Shown here in pieces: positions 32,545 through 63,245 of a stretch of DNA of 64,000 bases; the first letter of the stretch is position 1; every line of letters begins with the position of its first letter. The DNA is taken from positions 115,253,064 to 115,317,063 of the forward strand of contig NC_080171.1 of the NCBI RefSeq assembly GCF_950295315.1, read 5' to 3'. Both the position numbers and the translations under genes were made by a program. Under the pieces are notes generated by a model. It was given only the letters and a program-made list of their open reading frames with translations. It was not told the DNA's origin and made no database searches. The stretch is from Erinaceus europaeus. Its lineage: Eukaryota; Chordata; Mammalia; Eulipotyphla; Erinaceidae.

Positions 32545-32772
32545 TTCTCACCAGGGTTATTTCTGAGGCTTGGTGCCTGCACAGCAAATCTACCACTCCT
32601 GGAGGCCATGTTTTCCTTTCATCTTTTTCTTAATCTGATAGGAGAGAAATTGAGAGGAGGAGACAGACACATCTGTAGTACACTGATTCACCACTCATGA
32701 AGCATCCACTCCTTGCAGGTGGGGAGGGGGAGCTCAAACCCAGGTCCTTGCACATGGAAGCATGTGCAAATT
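32545..32772 (-). repeat. SINE type B, long form (reverse)
   Basis: CACCAGGGTTATTTCTGAGGC, reversed body, and CCAGGTCCTTGCACATGG. Confidence 0.8.
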
Positions 32773-32787
32773 TTAAAAATTCTAGGG

Positions 32788-33090
32788 GGCCGGGTGGTGG
32801 CACACCTGGTTGAGTGCACACCATCTTAAGGGGGGTAAGCTTCACAAGTGGTGAAGCAGTGCTGCAGGTTTCTCTCCAAAATAAATTAAAATTTTGGGGT
32901 CCTGGCGGTAGCCCAACGGTTGAATGTACACACACAGTACATTAAGGATCCAGGTTCAAGCCTCTGGTCCCCATCTGCATGGGAAAACTTGACAAGTGGT
33001 AAAGCAGTGCTGCAGGACTCTCTTCCTATCTCTCTTACCCCCTCATTTCCTCAACTGCCTCTATACAAAATAAATATATATCTTTAAGAA
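32788..33090 (+). repeat. Two adjacent SINE type B copies
   Basis: First 32788-32893 (GGGCCGGGTGGTGGCACACC, internally deleted), second 32896-33085 (GGGTCCTGGCGGTAGCCC...ACAAAATAAATATATA). Confidence 0.8.
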
Positions 33091-33095
33091 TTCAA

Positions 33096-33225
33096 CTGGC
33101 CATAGTGGCGGCACAATGGATAGATTGAATCTAGAAGCATGAGGTCTCAAATTCACCCCCCAGCATAACCGTTGGCCAGTGTTGCTTTGGCTCTTTTTCA
33201 TAAATCAATCTTTTGATAAAGTTTC
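33096..33225 (+). repeat. Old SINE type C
   Basis: GGCCATAGTGGCGGCACAATGG, GAAGCATGAGGTCTCAAATTC. Confidence 0.6.
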
Positions 33226-33549
33226 AAGTATGTATTCTGATAATAGTTAGGACTTCCTTTTATTTTGGGGACCTATTTCACTATGTATTTATAAGCGAGG
33301 GAATCAGCACATCACTGTGGCGCATATGGTGGCAGGGATCAAACTCTGACCCACACAGACTTGGTATCGAGATACATTAAACAGATGTTAAGTAAGGATA
33401 GTGAGGTACTGGTATAAAGACAGTCTGACTAGTGGAAGAGAAAAGAGAATCCAGAAACACTTACAAGAAAGATAAAAAATTGGGAGGCAGGCAGGAGTGT
33501 TGTGCTTCAAGTGTCAGGACAGCTGGGTGATCACAGGGAACTTTTAAAA
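33226..33549. other. Unassigned sequence
   Basis: No recognised repeat or gene. Confidence 0.4.
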
Positions 33550-33805
33550 AAATTTTATTTATAAAAAGGAAACACTACAAAAACCATAGCATAAGAGGGG
33601 TACAACTCCACACAGTTCCCACCACCAGAACTCCGCATCCCATCCCCTCCCAATAGCTGTCCTAGTCTTTATCCCTCTGGGAGTGTGGACCCAGGGTCAT
33701 TGTGGGTTGCAGAAGGTGGAAGGTCTGGCTTCTGTAATTGCTTCCCCGCTGGACATGGGCGTTGGCAGGTTGATCCCTACTCCCAGCCTGCCTCTTTCCA
33801 TAGGG
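33550..33805 (-). repeat. L1 3'UTR fragment (reverse)
   Basis: GTTCCCACCACCAGAACTCC, CTTCCCCGCTGGACATGGGC. Confidence 0.75.
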
Positions 33806-33849
33806 ACATTTTTTGTTAAACCTTTTTACACTATCAACAAAAATTAGTT

Positions 33850-33990
33850 CAGTGGGCTGGGAAGACATGGTTCTGCAAAAAGACTTTGATGCCCGAGCCT
33901 CTGAGGTCTCAGGTTCAGTCCCCAGCACCACCATAAACCAGAGCTGAGCAGTGCTCTGGTCTCTTTTATCTCTTCCTCATTAAAATAAAC
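33850..33990 (+). repeat. SINE type C
   Basis: GTGGGCTGGGAAGACATGG, GGTTCAGTCCCCAGCACC, GAGCAGTGCTCTGG, TTAAAATAAA tail. Confidence 0.85.
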
Positions 33991-34084
33991 ATATTAAAAA
34001 TTAGCTCAGTACAATTTCAGATTTAAAAATATTAAGTGTAAATACAGAAAAATTTTATAGTCTATTACCTTGGAGGAGACAAAT

Positions 34085-34262
34085 GTTTTTAACATTTTAT
34101 TTTTTTTGATATGAGACAGAAATTCAGAAGGGAGGGAAGAGATACCTGCATCACTGCTTCAGCTCTCATGAACCAATTCTACAGGTGGGGACCTGGGGCT
34201 TGAACCTGAGTCTTTGCACATGGTAGTATGTGCATTCAACTGTGTGCCCCACATCCTGGCCC
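34085..34262 (-). repeat. SINE type B (reverse)
   Basis: Reversed body, CAGGTGGGGACCTGGGGC and TGCCCCACATCCTGGCCCC. Confidence 0.8.
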
Positions 34263-34800
34263 CCCTCTGCAAACACTTCTTACGTGAACTATGAAGACAC
34301 TGCTATTACATGTGCCACCATACACTGAAGATGGACATTACAAAGTGTTGGCAAAAAACACTGGGAAATTAGAGCTTTGGAGAACTATCTGGCAATATCC
34401 AGTAAACCCTATACTAGAAGCCTCCAATTTCATTTTTTTCAGAGCACCGCTCAGCTCTGGTTTTTGGTGGTGCAGGGGACTGAATCTAGAACTCCAACTT
34501 CATTCTTACACACCATAATTCATGTATGAGAATATTTGAAGCAGAACTATTAATAACAGTTCCCAAACCGGCAATGAATCAAACAGCCTCTGGAGAGACA
34601 CATGGTTTATTCACACAGTGAAATACTATACAGCCGTAAGAATGAACCATGAACATATGCATGCAACAAAAGCAACAAAAGTCTAACAAAGATGCTGAGC
34701 AAATGCGGCCACACAGAGAACATACACCGTCTAAGTCCTGTTCTAGTATGTCCAAAGGCAATCTAATTTTTCAGTGAGGATAGTGGCTACTCTGGGGGAG
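34263..34800 (+). repeat. Old L1 3' end of ORF2
   Basis: Blocks CACAGTGAAATACTATACAG, GTAAGAATGAACCATGAAC and GCAGAACTATTAATAACAG belong to the L1 ORF2/3'UTR border. A reversed type C SINE fragment lies at 34437-34490. Frames are broken. Confidence 0.55.
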
Positions 34801-35029
34801 GTAGTAACAGAAGGAACCATGAGGGGTTTCTGGAGTTCTGCTAATTTGCTGATCTGGATTCCAACTCTGTGTGCATGGTCTTTTCTTCGTGACAAGAACC
34901 ACTGACTTTCTGTATATACATTATCATGTTAGAAAATCTAAAAATAATTCTCCCTACATGACTGACAGGATCAAACTGAAGAAAGGATTCCTTCTTCTAA
35001 CCTCACCCCACCCCAGTGCTACTTTTTTT

Positions 35030-35307
35030 TTAAAACTTTTTTTAGTATCTATTTTCCCTTTTGTTGCTCTTGTTTTTTATTGTTGTGGTTATTATTGTTA
35101 TAGTTAGATAGGACAGAGAGAAATGGAGAGAGGAGGGGAAGACAGAGAGACGGGGGGAGAGAAAGACAGACACCTGCAGACCTGCCTCACCGCCTGGGAA
35201 GCGACTCCCCTGCAGGTGGGGAGCCGGGGGCTTGACCAGGATCCTTCCGCCGGTCCCTGCGCTTTGCGCCACGTGCGCCTAACCCGCTGTGCTACCGCCC
35301 GACTCCC
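35030..35307 (-). repeat. SINE type A (reverse)
   Basis: Reversed tail, body and head ending GTGCTACCGCCCGACTCCCC. Confidence 0.92.
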
Positions 35308-35527
35308 CCCAGTGCTACTCTCTTATACTTGGCTTCCAAACAGAGAGGGTGGGACAAGGCCATCTGCTACCCTCAGCGCTGAGACTGAATTAGACCTGGC
35401 ACAGGTCCAGCTGCTGAACAGGTCATCCCAAAGTGTGGAGACCCGCCTGTGTTCCGGCTCCTCTCCCCTAGGAGGCTAAGTGCCGTCTCGTTCTCTCTGT
35501 CTCAAAGTCTCCTTTTCTGTTTTAGGT

Positions 35528-35845
35528 TTTTTTTTTTTTATCTCTTACTTATTGGACAGAGACAGAGAAATTGAGAGGGAGAGAGACAGAGAGATGCCCG
35601 CAGCCCTGCTTCACCACTCATGGAGCTTCCCTCTGCAGGCGAGGACCAGAGGCTTGAACCTGGGTCCTTGAACACTGTACTGTGGCCAGGTACGCCACCA
35701 CCTGGCCCCTAAAGTTTGATTGATTGATTCCAGAGCACTGCTCAGCTCTAGCTTATGATGGTGGTGCAGGGACTGAACCTGGGACTTAGAAGCCTTAGGC
35801 ATGAGTCTCTTTGCATAACCACTATGCTATCTCCCCTGTCCACCA
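35528..35845 (-). repeat. SINE type B and SINE type C side by side (reverse)
   Basis: Type B at 35528-35710 (ends CGCCACCACCTGGCCCC). Type C at 35715-35845 (AGAGCACTGCTCAGCTCTAG...TTGCATAACCACTATGC). Confidence 0.85.
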
Positions 35846-36629
35846 AAGTCTTTTACTCAAGGTTAAATGCTCTTCTTACAGAACATCCATGCGTCTGTCA
35901 ACATTGAAAGGATGGCATTTCAGAAGTTCACATTCCGGGTCAAAAGTACACCTCTCCTCAAAGCTGGGCTCAAAACTTGCAACCATTTTTTTTGGCCAGG
36001 TCACAGGATCAGTGTAGACAGCAATTATTATCTCATTTTATAAATTTAGGGAAGGAGGTAGGCTAGGAGGCTCTGTGCCACTAATGCACTTCAAAGTCAT
36101 TAAACAAATTAGTCATTAGCTTTCTGCTCTTAAAAACATGATTTGTCTGGGGAGTCAGAGGCTTGATGGATACACTGGGTGAGCCTCAGTCACTAGCCAG
36201 CTGGTCTGCAGGTTCTACGACTTTTCCTTCAAATACAGCTGCGACTGACCAAATTCTCTGTGAACATGGCTACCTAGTGTCTTTACTATTCTGTAGGGAC
36301 AGATCATTCCATTTGACCATTCTCAGTTCCCTGATCAATACTAAGAGCTCTCCATCTTCACCTTTTCAGCACCACTGCAAAATCTGTCAGCTAGTAGAGC
36401 CACTGTAGTCAGAAATATTCTATATATTTTCCCAAAATAACTACGCTAACCCAGCAAGGCAGATAGACTTAGTAAGGAAGTTGAGACTAGAAGGAACAGA
36501 AAGTAGGCAAAAAGTATCCTCTTGCAACCATTAACAACAACCAATAGATTTAGAGCCTACACTTGTAAAGCAAGTAAAAAAAGCGGTGACTTTTTAAAAC
36601 CATGAATCTAGTGATGTTCCTTCCTTCCT
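35846..36629. other. Unassigned, mostly unique
   Basis: No recognised gene. Possible type D SINE trace near 36150-36230. Confidence 0.4.
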
Positions 36630-36795
36630 CTCTCTTTTTCTTTTGTAGTGATATAGAAATGAGATAGGGAGAAGAGAGGACAGAAATGCCTGCAGCATTG
36701 CTTCACCTCTCGTAAAGCCTCTCCCTGCAGGTGAACCAAGTCCCTACAAGGTAACCTGCGAGCTTTCGCCTGTGCGCCACCGCCTGGTCCCCTAA
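36630..36795 (-). repeat. SINE type B (reverse)
   Basis: Reversed body and head ending GCGCCACCGCCTGGTCCCC. Confidence 0.8.
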
Positions 36796-38004
36796 TTCAT
36801 TTTTGAAAGGATGTACAATTACCATTTAAATCCATACGCAACATTCATTGTGCTCTTTAAAATCCTCACAGCCTCTAAGCATTGGCAAGTTTTCCACATG
36901 ATGTCAGGGAACAGCCATCATGAACTCCGGTGTCAGCTCTGGGAGAGGCGCTAAGCAGTCAGGGTCACCAACTCCAAGGGTTGTCAGAGGGCAGACACAA
37001 GTTCGGAGGATGCTGGGTCCTGCTGTGCAAAGCCCCGCTGAAAGACAAACAGGCAGGGCTCTTGCTGGCCAAGCCGAGCAGCGGATGTGTGACAACAGCT
37101 TTCTCTCAGCACCGAGCGCCAGGACCTCCACCCGCAGCTCATCTGCCGCCCTCTAGACGGCCAGACTCTTCTGTCACAGTTCCGCCGTCAACTGTGAGGA
37201 AAATGGGCAGTTGCTTGCTAGGGGAGAGGCTGTCTTTAAATCCCGATACAAACCACCGCATTCCCATTCAACGACAATTAACTCTAAATATACAGTCTTG
37301 ATAACTAGAGACTAATTACTGCTAAGTGGAAATTCTTAAAAGAAAATCTGCATGACGACATTTCTGTGATGGCATCTGAAATGTTCTTTCTGACCCAGAA
37401 TTGCCTCTTAGTGAACAAAGTACTCATTCAAAATGAAATTTAGCAACTGGCTAAAGGGTTAGGTGAATACTTTTCCTGATCTCCTAGAATTGAGTTTTAA
37501 ACAACTTTAGCAAGACGTATCGAACACTAAGACAGCACTGAACAAAATGCGATCCATTTAATATCGAGAGCAGGGTAGTGAAACAATGAAGTGAGCCAGC
37601 ACACTCGCAGAGCAGTGTGCTGTATCTGTCCTACTGCTGCAAGAAGGTGAATACTGTAAACAATGAGCGAGAGTCAGAGCACTGTGTGAAGAGTCTGGAG
37701 GCTTTAACATGTCACACTCTAACGTTCAAAGGCTAAGAGAGTGGAGACAAATGGATCCTTAGGCATTACTTAAAAAATAGACTTTTCAAGACAAAGGTCC
37801 CGACTTATACACACACACACACACACAAAAGTTCCTTCTGTCACAGACAGCAAATGCTGAATTTATACACTAGAATTTCTGGCAGTATCCTGAACATTTT
37901 GAATAACTGAGATTAACAAACAGAATGTTGTCAAACTGATTTCAGGTGGATCATTCAAATCTGCAGAAAATGGAACAGCTGTTCTGGTGCAACTGCACAT
38001 GCGC
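36796..38004 (-). other. Probable RNMT 3'UTR and downstream flank
   Basis: Mostly unique sequence directly 3' of the RNMT stop codon. It contains a short (CA)n run near 37809-37827 and no repeat that I recognise. The left part (36930-37300) has short overlapping open frames on both strands without recognisable products. I could not place the polyadenylation site with confidence. Confidence 0.4.
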
Positions 38005-57234
<19,230 letters not shown>

Positions 57235-57319
57235 TTTGATTACTTAAATAGATGGTAAATCTTCATCAACACTGCAATGATAAAGGCTTGGTATTATTTG
57301 CAAAGACTGAGACTTTAAA

Positions 57320-57975
57320 CCATCTTTTTTTTTTTTTTTTTTTTTAAGATAAGAGAGTGAAGAGACAGAGGAGGAAAGACACTGCACACAGCATGCTTCA
57401 CCCCTTGTGAAGCTTCCCCTTTGCACAGTGCACCCATGTGGTGGCCAGGGGGTCAAAGCCAGATCTTCCTGCATGGCAAAATATAAACCCTTATCAGGCT
57501 GTGAGCTGTCTCCTGGTTCCCTTTAAAATAATTTTAGGGCTAAGAAGATAGTGTAATGGTTATGCAAAGAGACTTTCATATCTGAGGCACTGCCTGGACC
57601 CAAAGTTTTTTTCCTTTAAGACTTATTTCGGGCAGGGGTAGATAGCATAATGGTTATTCAAAGAGACTCATGTGCAAGGTTCCGAAGTCCCAGGCTCAAT
57701 CCCCCGCACTACCATAAACCAGATCTGAGCAGTGCTCTGGTGTTTCTCTCTGCATATTTCTCTCAAAAATAAATAAACTAAAAAAAAAAAAAAAAAAAAA
57801 GATTTGTGTGTGTGTGTCTGTGAAAGAGAGAGAGAGACAGAAAGAGAGACAGAGAGACACAGAGAGAGAACACCACAGCATCACTCTGGCAGATGTAATA
57901 CTTGGGACCAAGTCCCTGCTCGAGAATTCAAGCTCTAGTTATTGTCTACCTCCCAGGCTACTGGAAGCTTTCTGC
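57320..57975. repeat. SINE cluster: B (reverse), C, C, D (reverse)
   Basis: B reverse at 57320-57520. A short C fragment at 57538-57605 and a fuller C at 57630-57795 (GATAGCATAATGGTTATTC; GAGCAGTGCTCTGG). D reverse at 57800-57955 (ACCACAGCATCACTC). RNMT intron 1. Confidence 0.75.
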
Positions 57976-58364
57976 TTGTTTTTTTTTTTAATATAATCAA
58001 CTCTAAGTTGTTGTTGTTTTTTTTAATCTCACTACAATGAGAATACTTTTAACAGTGTAAACTGGTATATACTACACATTAATTTCTGCACATGCTAATG
58101 GAAAACATTAATTATGATTCCCAAGAATGTCTACCACCTTACTCATAAAAGTCACCATTAACATTAAAAATGAAAGTATGGGCATCTAAGTATTAATTTC
58201 TACTGTGATCTGTACTTTATTTGCTTCCCAAATGGCGTGCATGGCACTATCAAATTTCATGTAGGCACAGCGGGATTAAGAAAAAATGGAATCTGACATT
58301 TGAAGATATTACAGACATACTTCAAGTAACTGAATTTCCATTGAGTACACTGCATTAAATACCT
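57976..58364. other. Unassigned intron 1 sequence
   Basis: AT-rich, no recognised repeat. Confidence 0.4.
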
Positions 58365-58630
58365 TTCAGGTTCGAGCCCCCAGTTCCCCACCACTTTGCA
58401 AGTGGTGAAGCAGGTCAGCAGGTGTCTGTCTGTCTTTCTCTCCTCCTGTCTTCCCCTCCTCTCTCGATTTCTCTCTGTCCTATCCAATATCAACAGCTAT
58501 GACAACAGTAACAACTACAACAAGCGCAACAAGGGCAACAAAACGGGAAAAATGGCCTCCAGGAGCAGTGGATTTATAGTGCAGGCACCGAGCCCCAGCG
58601 ATAACCCTGGATGCAGAAATAAATAAATAA
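58365..58630 (+). repeat. SINE type A, head-truncated long form
   Basis: Starts at CAGGTTCGAGCCCCC. Long 3' part GGCCTCCAGGAGCAGTGG...GATAACCCTGG. Flanked by AATACCTTTCAG on both sides (before about 58364 and after 58630). Confidence 0.9.
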
Positions 58631-59305
58631 AATACCTTTCAGAATCATGGCAGGTTTGGCTGAGATTCTGGTGGCACCGCAGAAAATTACTGTGAAACTA
58701 TAACCGAAACTGGGAGGGTGGAAAGTCATGCCAAGCCTTGAAATGTCCACTTTCTCATGCACATGACCTATGTTCTCACCTAAGTCCAAGAGGTTTCCCC
58801 ACCACACTGGAGTAAGATTGAACACTGCAGTCTTTTCCCTCTCTTTCACTTTCTCTCTCCATCTGAAAAGAACTGGCTCAAGAGCAGAACAAACCAGTAA
58901 GCTAATTTAACAATAAGGTTAAGGTAATGGGTAAAAGCAAATCATGTAAACTGGAAGGGTTTCAACAAATAGTAATTTTTACTGATTAGGGTTTCAGGCC
59001 ACAAAAACCATTATGTGCAAACGCAGAACTGAATGAGAGTGCGATGGGGGGGGGGGGTGTATTTCAAAATAATTACTGTAAGTGGTCATTTAGTAAAACT
59101 GACCAATGAATGACTAAGTCCCGTATCTCCTCCCTGCCAGGTAACTTCCCAATAAAGAATCGAAACTAGTTTTAAATTCACGTAAACCAACCTGATTTAG
59201 CAACTCAGCTGTAATCACTGCTTATAAATGCTATTGGAATTGAGTTCGTTTTGACTCAGATAAGCCAAATATGTCCACAGAAGCGGGCATGAGAAAAACT
59301 TAAGT
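58631..59305. other. Unassigned intron 1 sequence
   Basis: Unique sequence with a G run at 59046-59057. Confidence 0.4.
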
Positions 59306-59575
59306 TCGGGGAGTCGGGCGGTGGCGCAGCGGGTTAAGCGCAGGTGGCGCAAAGCGCAGGGACCGGCATCAGGATCCCGGTTCGATCCCCCAGCTCCCCA
59401 CCTGCAGGGGAGTCGCTTCACAGGCGGTGAAGCAGGTCTGCAGGTGTCTGTCTTTCTCTCCCTCTTTCTGTCTTCCTCTCCTCTCTCCATTTCTCTCTGT
59501 CCTGTCCAACAACGACGACATCAGTAACAGCAACAGTAATTACAACAATAAAACAAGGGCAACAAAAGGGAATGA

Positions 59576-59619
<44 letters not shown>

Positions 59620-59620
59620 C
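59306..59620 (+). repeat. SINE type A with (GAAA)n tail
   Basis: GGGGAGTCGGGCGGTGGCGC head; the tail has grown into about 11 GAAA units. ACTTAAGTTCG before and CCTTAAGTTCG after it form the target duplication. Confidence 0.95.
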
Positions 59621-60462
59621 CTTAAGTTCGGTTGGTCGGAGTCAACGACAATGCCACGCCACCGCCAATAAATAACTAAATAAACAAAATTAGAATACTT
59701 GAAACCAATCGTCAAAGTGTCAACTCCAGAAGCGGAAAAAAACCTGCCTCTCCAAAACCACGAGGTGAGGCGTCGTCAATCTGCTGAGAGATGAACATGA
59801 AATGACTCGGTGCTTCCGAGCTGGGTTTCCCTGCCCAGCTGAAGCGGGTCTCGCTCCGCACGGGGGTTTCTCCCAGAGGGAGCCCGGCTGGGCCTGCGCC
59901 TCTCCGCGCCGGCTACACGGCTGCACCGGATTAACACGGGACCGGGGACGGGGCGCGGGGTTCGAGAGGGACGCATCACAGGCAACAAGAATTCGATCGA
60001 AATCCACCACCCTCTTCCGTCTTGGCCTAACTTTAAATAACAGCAACAACAACAACACCCCCCCCCAAAAAAAAAAAAAAAACCCAAAAAACTAAAGATC
60101 GAGTTTTGGATCGGCAGCTGCAGAAGCTTCTTTGGGCCTAGTCTCCCTACCGCACCCACCCCCATCCCCATCGCATTTGACCCTGGGGTGGGGCTTGGTG
60201 CAGATCCTCGGGCTTGTCTGGCCGCTGGCTCGCCAGCTCAAGAAGGGCAACAACGCCCGTCCACACTCGCTGGTGTTGCCCATTCTGTTTCAGGTCCGGG
60301 ACATAATAATGCCACGGGACGGGCAGCGAAGGTTCAGGCCTACTGTGTGATGCTGGGCCCAGACAGGAACCGATGGGTCCCTTCCATCCCACGTCGATGG
60401 AGGGACAAGGGACAAAAGAGAAAGGAAGGGCCAGACCAGACAGTTGCAGCCGCCACACTCAC

Positions 60463-60530
60463 CCATACAACCTCCACGATTCTGTTTGCGGAAGTGGCGC
60501 GCTCCGCCACGCGCGTGCTGTGACGTCACT
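60463..60530 (-). promoter_or_regulatory. Candidate RNMT non-coding exon 1 and its donor
   Basis: On the minus strand GG|GTGAGTG at 60463/60462 is a strong 5' splice site just downstream of the CRE/ETS cluster. That is where a non-coding RNMT first exon would end. The transcription start is a guess. Confidence 0.4.
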
Positions 60531-60535
60531 TCCGG
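60488..60535. promoter_or_regulatory. Core promoter cluster: ETS, CRE, ETS
   Basis: GCGGAAGTG (60488-60496) and CACTTCCGG (60527-60535) are ETS/GABP sites in opposite orientation. A perfect palindromic CRE, TGACGTCA, lies at 60521-60528 and overlaps the second. TATA-less divergent housekeeping promoters typically look like this. Confidence 0.7.
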
Positions 60536-60608
60536 GGAGCGCGCCGCTCTCGAACGCGGGCGGCTCTCCGCCGAAAGCGAAGCGACACACGCGAGCGACG
60601 CGTCCGGA

Positions 60609-60633
60609 ACTACGAATCCCGTCGTGCCTTGCG
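60609..60633 (+). promoter_or_regulatory. ZNF143/THAP11-like site
   Basis: The string begins ACTACGAATCCCG and ends GTGCCTTGCG. It follows the long ZNF143 (SBS2) motif layout ACTACAnnTCCCAnnATGCnnnGCG with a few mismatches. The site is common in bidirectional housekeeping promoters. Confidence 0.5.
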
Positions 60634-60635
60634 CG

Positions 60636-60893
60636 GGCGCGGCCGCATGCCAGAGCAACGCGCCGAGCCCTCGGCAGAGGTCGTGAGCACGTTGTTAGTG
60701 GGCGCGGCGGGCGCGGTGGAGGGTGGAAGGTGGAGGGTGGTGGGGGGCGAGCGTGCGCCCGCGCCCCCCCACCCCCAGTTCCTGCACGCCGATCCCTAGA
60801 GGGTGAGGTGACTCTTGAGTGACAGTGCCCTAGCGACCCAGCGGAGGAATCATCGTCCGGCCTGTGCGCCGGGGAGCGGCGGGCGCCCCAGAG
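60636..60893 (+). promoter_or_regulatory. Candidate FAM210A non-coding exon 1 and its donor
   Basis: On the plus strand CAGAG|GTAACC (GT at 60894) is a plausible 5' splice site inside the CpG island. A second candidate, GG|GTGAGG, lies near 60802. This is inferred from human synteny and not from protein homology. Confidence 0.25.
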
Positions 60894-61241
60894 GTAACCG
60901 GGGCCCAAGGACGCCTAAGGGGGCCGCGGGGTCGGCGTGGCGAGGGCACCTTCGCCCCGGTGCGCGCCGGGCGGCCGCTTCCAGGGCGCGCGGCCCGCCC
61001 CCTGCACGGCGCGCCGGGTCCCCGAGGGCGGCCCGCGGGTCCCCCACGTGCCCCTGACCCCCAGCCTCGACCCCGCGGAGGTCAGCCCCGCCCCCGCCGT
61101 GGAGTCTGCGCGCTGCGTCGGGCTGAGCGGCGACTGGCTGCTCTTCCTCTTCGCCTGGCCGGCAGCCTCGCGAGCGCGAGCCCTCTGGAGCCCCGCAGCC
61201 ACCCTCGTCGTTAGAAACGAACAGATAGAAATAAGCGGCTA

Positions 61242-61511
61242 GGGGGTCGGGCGGTGGCGCAGCGGGTTAAGCGCAGGTGGCGCAAAGCGCAGGGACCGGC
61301 GTCAGGATCCCGGTTCGAGCCCCCGGCTCCCCACCTGCAGGGGAGTCGCTTCCCAGGCGGTGAAGCAGGTCTGCAGGTGTCTGTCTTTCTCTCCCCCTCT
61401 GTCTCTGTCTTCCCCTCCTCTCTCCATTTCTCTCTGTCCTATCCAACAACGACGACATCAATAACAACAACAATAATAAAAGGCAACAAAAGGGAATGAA
61501 TAAATACATAA
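61242..61511 (+). repeat. SINE type A with exact target duplication
   Basis: Perfect 13-bp duplication AAATAAGCGGCTA (61229-61241 and 61512-61524). It is close to the family consensus and sits at the edge of the CpG island. Confidence 0.95.
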
Positions 61512-61846
61512 AAATAAGCGGCTAAAGGGAACACAAAGCAAGGTCTTAGCCTCTCCCCAGGGCACCGACAGGCCTGGCCGTCCGTGTCCCGCCCCCTCCC
61601 CGGAGAGATGGGACCGGACCGGACACAGACGCGCCGGGCTGGGGCTGGGGGGCTGGGGCACTGGGAGACCCCACACACACCGATGCTCTTCATTGTAGCA
61701 GTTACTGTGCTGACGCTCAGAGCTCTTTCGGCTTCCCCCCGAAAAGCAGGCTGGTAGCAGCGCTTTCTAAAAAGGCCCAGGCTCGGAACTGGAAGTTAGT
61801 TGGCCGACAGATCTTTCCTGACTTCTTCACACACAGTTTTGATTTT

Positions 61847-62120
61847 TTTTTTTTTTTTTAATATTTATTTTCGCTTTTCTGTTGTCCTTGTTGTTTAACA
61901 TTGTGATTATTGTTGTTGTTGTTGGTTAGGACAGAGAGAAATGGAGAGAGGAGGGGAAGACAGAGGGGGGAGAGAAAGACAGACACCTGCAGACCTGCTT
62001 CACCGCCTATGAAGCGACTTCCCAGCAGGTGGGGAGCCGGGGCTCGAACCCGGGATCCTTACACCGGTCCCTGCGCTTTGCGCCACCTGCGCTTAACCCG
62101 CTGCGCTACCGCCCGACTCC
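61847..62120 (-). repeat. SINE type A (reverse)
   Basis: T run, reversed body, and CTGCGCTACCGCCCGACTCCC. ACAGTTTTGATTTTT and ACAGTTTGGATTTTT flank it. Confidence 0.93.
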
Positions 62121-62984
62121 CTACAGTTTGGATTTTTAGAGAGGAACATAACTGCATGTTGTCTTGATCCTGATGCCTTGGAGAGGACCTGGCTCTCGGT
62201 AGGTGTGTCCTGAATGAGTGAATCACCAAGAAAGGTTTAAAAAGTAGACTTATAAAAGGCAAGAGCCCAAAGGCTACTCATTAGAAATGCACCGGACTTG
62301 CATACAAAAGATGCAAGGTGTATTGCACGAAAGTAAAAGACTCTGGGGGGGGGGGGAGAATACAGGTCCAAAAAGGATGACAGGACCTAGTGGGGGTTGT
62401 ATTGTTATGTGGAAAACTGAGAAATGTTATGCACGTACAAACTACTGTATTTAGAATATAAAACAGTCCCCAATAAGAAATTTAAAAAAAAGAGACAAGG
62501 TTCCAGCTTGGTACCGCAAATGATCAGAGTTAAGCGGTGGTGCCCTAATTTATTTGGCCCTTCACCCATTTACAGAGCCTGTTCTTCTAATTCAGATCAG
62601 ACTTTCCTCTGTGAAGAAAGATAAAGTAGCAACTTGTACAGCTCTAGAGGATACTATCCTCTTTTTTAAGTTACTTGCAGAGTCATAATGCATTTTGAGT
62701 GCTCTCAGGGTGTTACTAGGCTTGCTTGCTGTTGTGGACTTGAGACCAATTTTGAAACAAACAAAAAAAAAGTTCTTTAAATGTAGATACAAAGTTATAG
62801 TTTCCTAAGAATGTTGATTCTGGGGAGTAGGTGAGTGGAAAGTGGTTTCTGCTCTTTATGTGTGTTACCTTGCCACAGGCAATGGAGTCCCCTTTCCCCT
62901 TTGATAATCTCAAGTCTACAAAGTCTAAGGATTTGCTCTCATTTGACTTTGTTCCCAAACTTTGGTTTTTGCTTTTTTTTTTTT
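62121..62984. other. Mostly unassigned; L1 3'-end fragment inside
   Basis: 62385-62490 has GTGGGGGTTGTATTGTTATG, GAAAACTGAGAAATGTTATG and CCCCAATAAGAAATTT, an L1 3' end. The rest is unassigned. Confidence 0.5.
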
Positions 62985-63245
62985 TTCTCTCCACATATAA
63001 GGGAAATAATCCTTATTTAACCTTCTCTTTTAGAATCATTTTGCTCAGCATGATCTCCAATTCCATCCATGTGCAACAGAAGGCAGGGTTTCATCTTACA
63101 ATAATAAGTAGTATCTCATTGCGTGTGAGTGTGTGTCTGTCTGTCTGTGTGTGTATTGTCTATCTCACAACTCCCTTAACTCTCTTTTCTGTCAGTTGGG
63201 GACACTTGAGTTGTTTCCAGATCTTGGCTGTTGCAAATAGCTGGA
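62985..63245 (-). repeat. L1 ORF2/3'UTR fragment (reverse)
   Basis: GCTCAGCATGATCTCC, CCATCCATGTGCAACAG, CAGTTGGGGACACTTGAG and TTGGCTGTTGCAAATAGC are reversed L1 blocks, interrupted by a (TG)n run. Confidence 0.65.

Larger units (their letters stand above)
60440..61210. promoter_or_regulatory. CpG island, probable shared RNMT/FAM210A promoter
   Basis: About 770 bp very rich in G+C and CpG, starkly different from the AT-rich surroundings. It lies 3.2 kb upstream of the first RNMT coding exon. In human, RNMT and FAM210A start head to head from one CpG island. The rightward gene here would therefore be FAM210A, although none of its coding exons is recognisable before the window ends. Open frames inside the island are by-products of the base composition. 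Confidence 0.8.

Noticed and set aside
60459..61242. Several overlapping 80-149-codon Arg/Pro-rich frames on both strands
   Set aside because: CpG-island base composition removes stop codons. The frames have no domains, and the region is a promoter.
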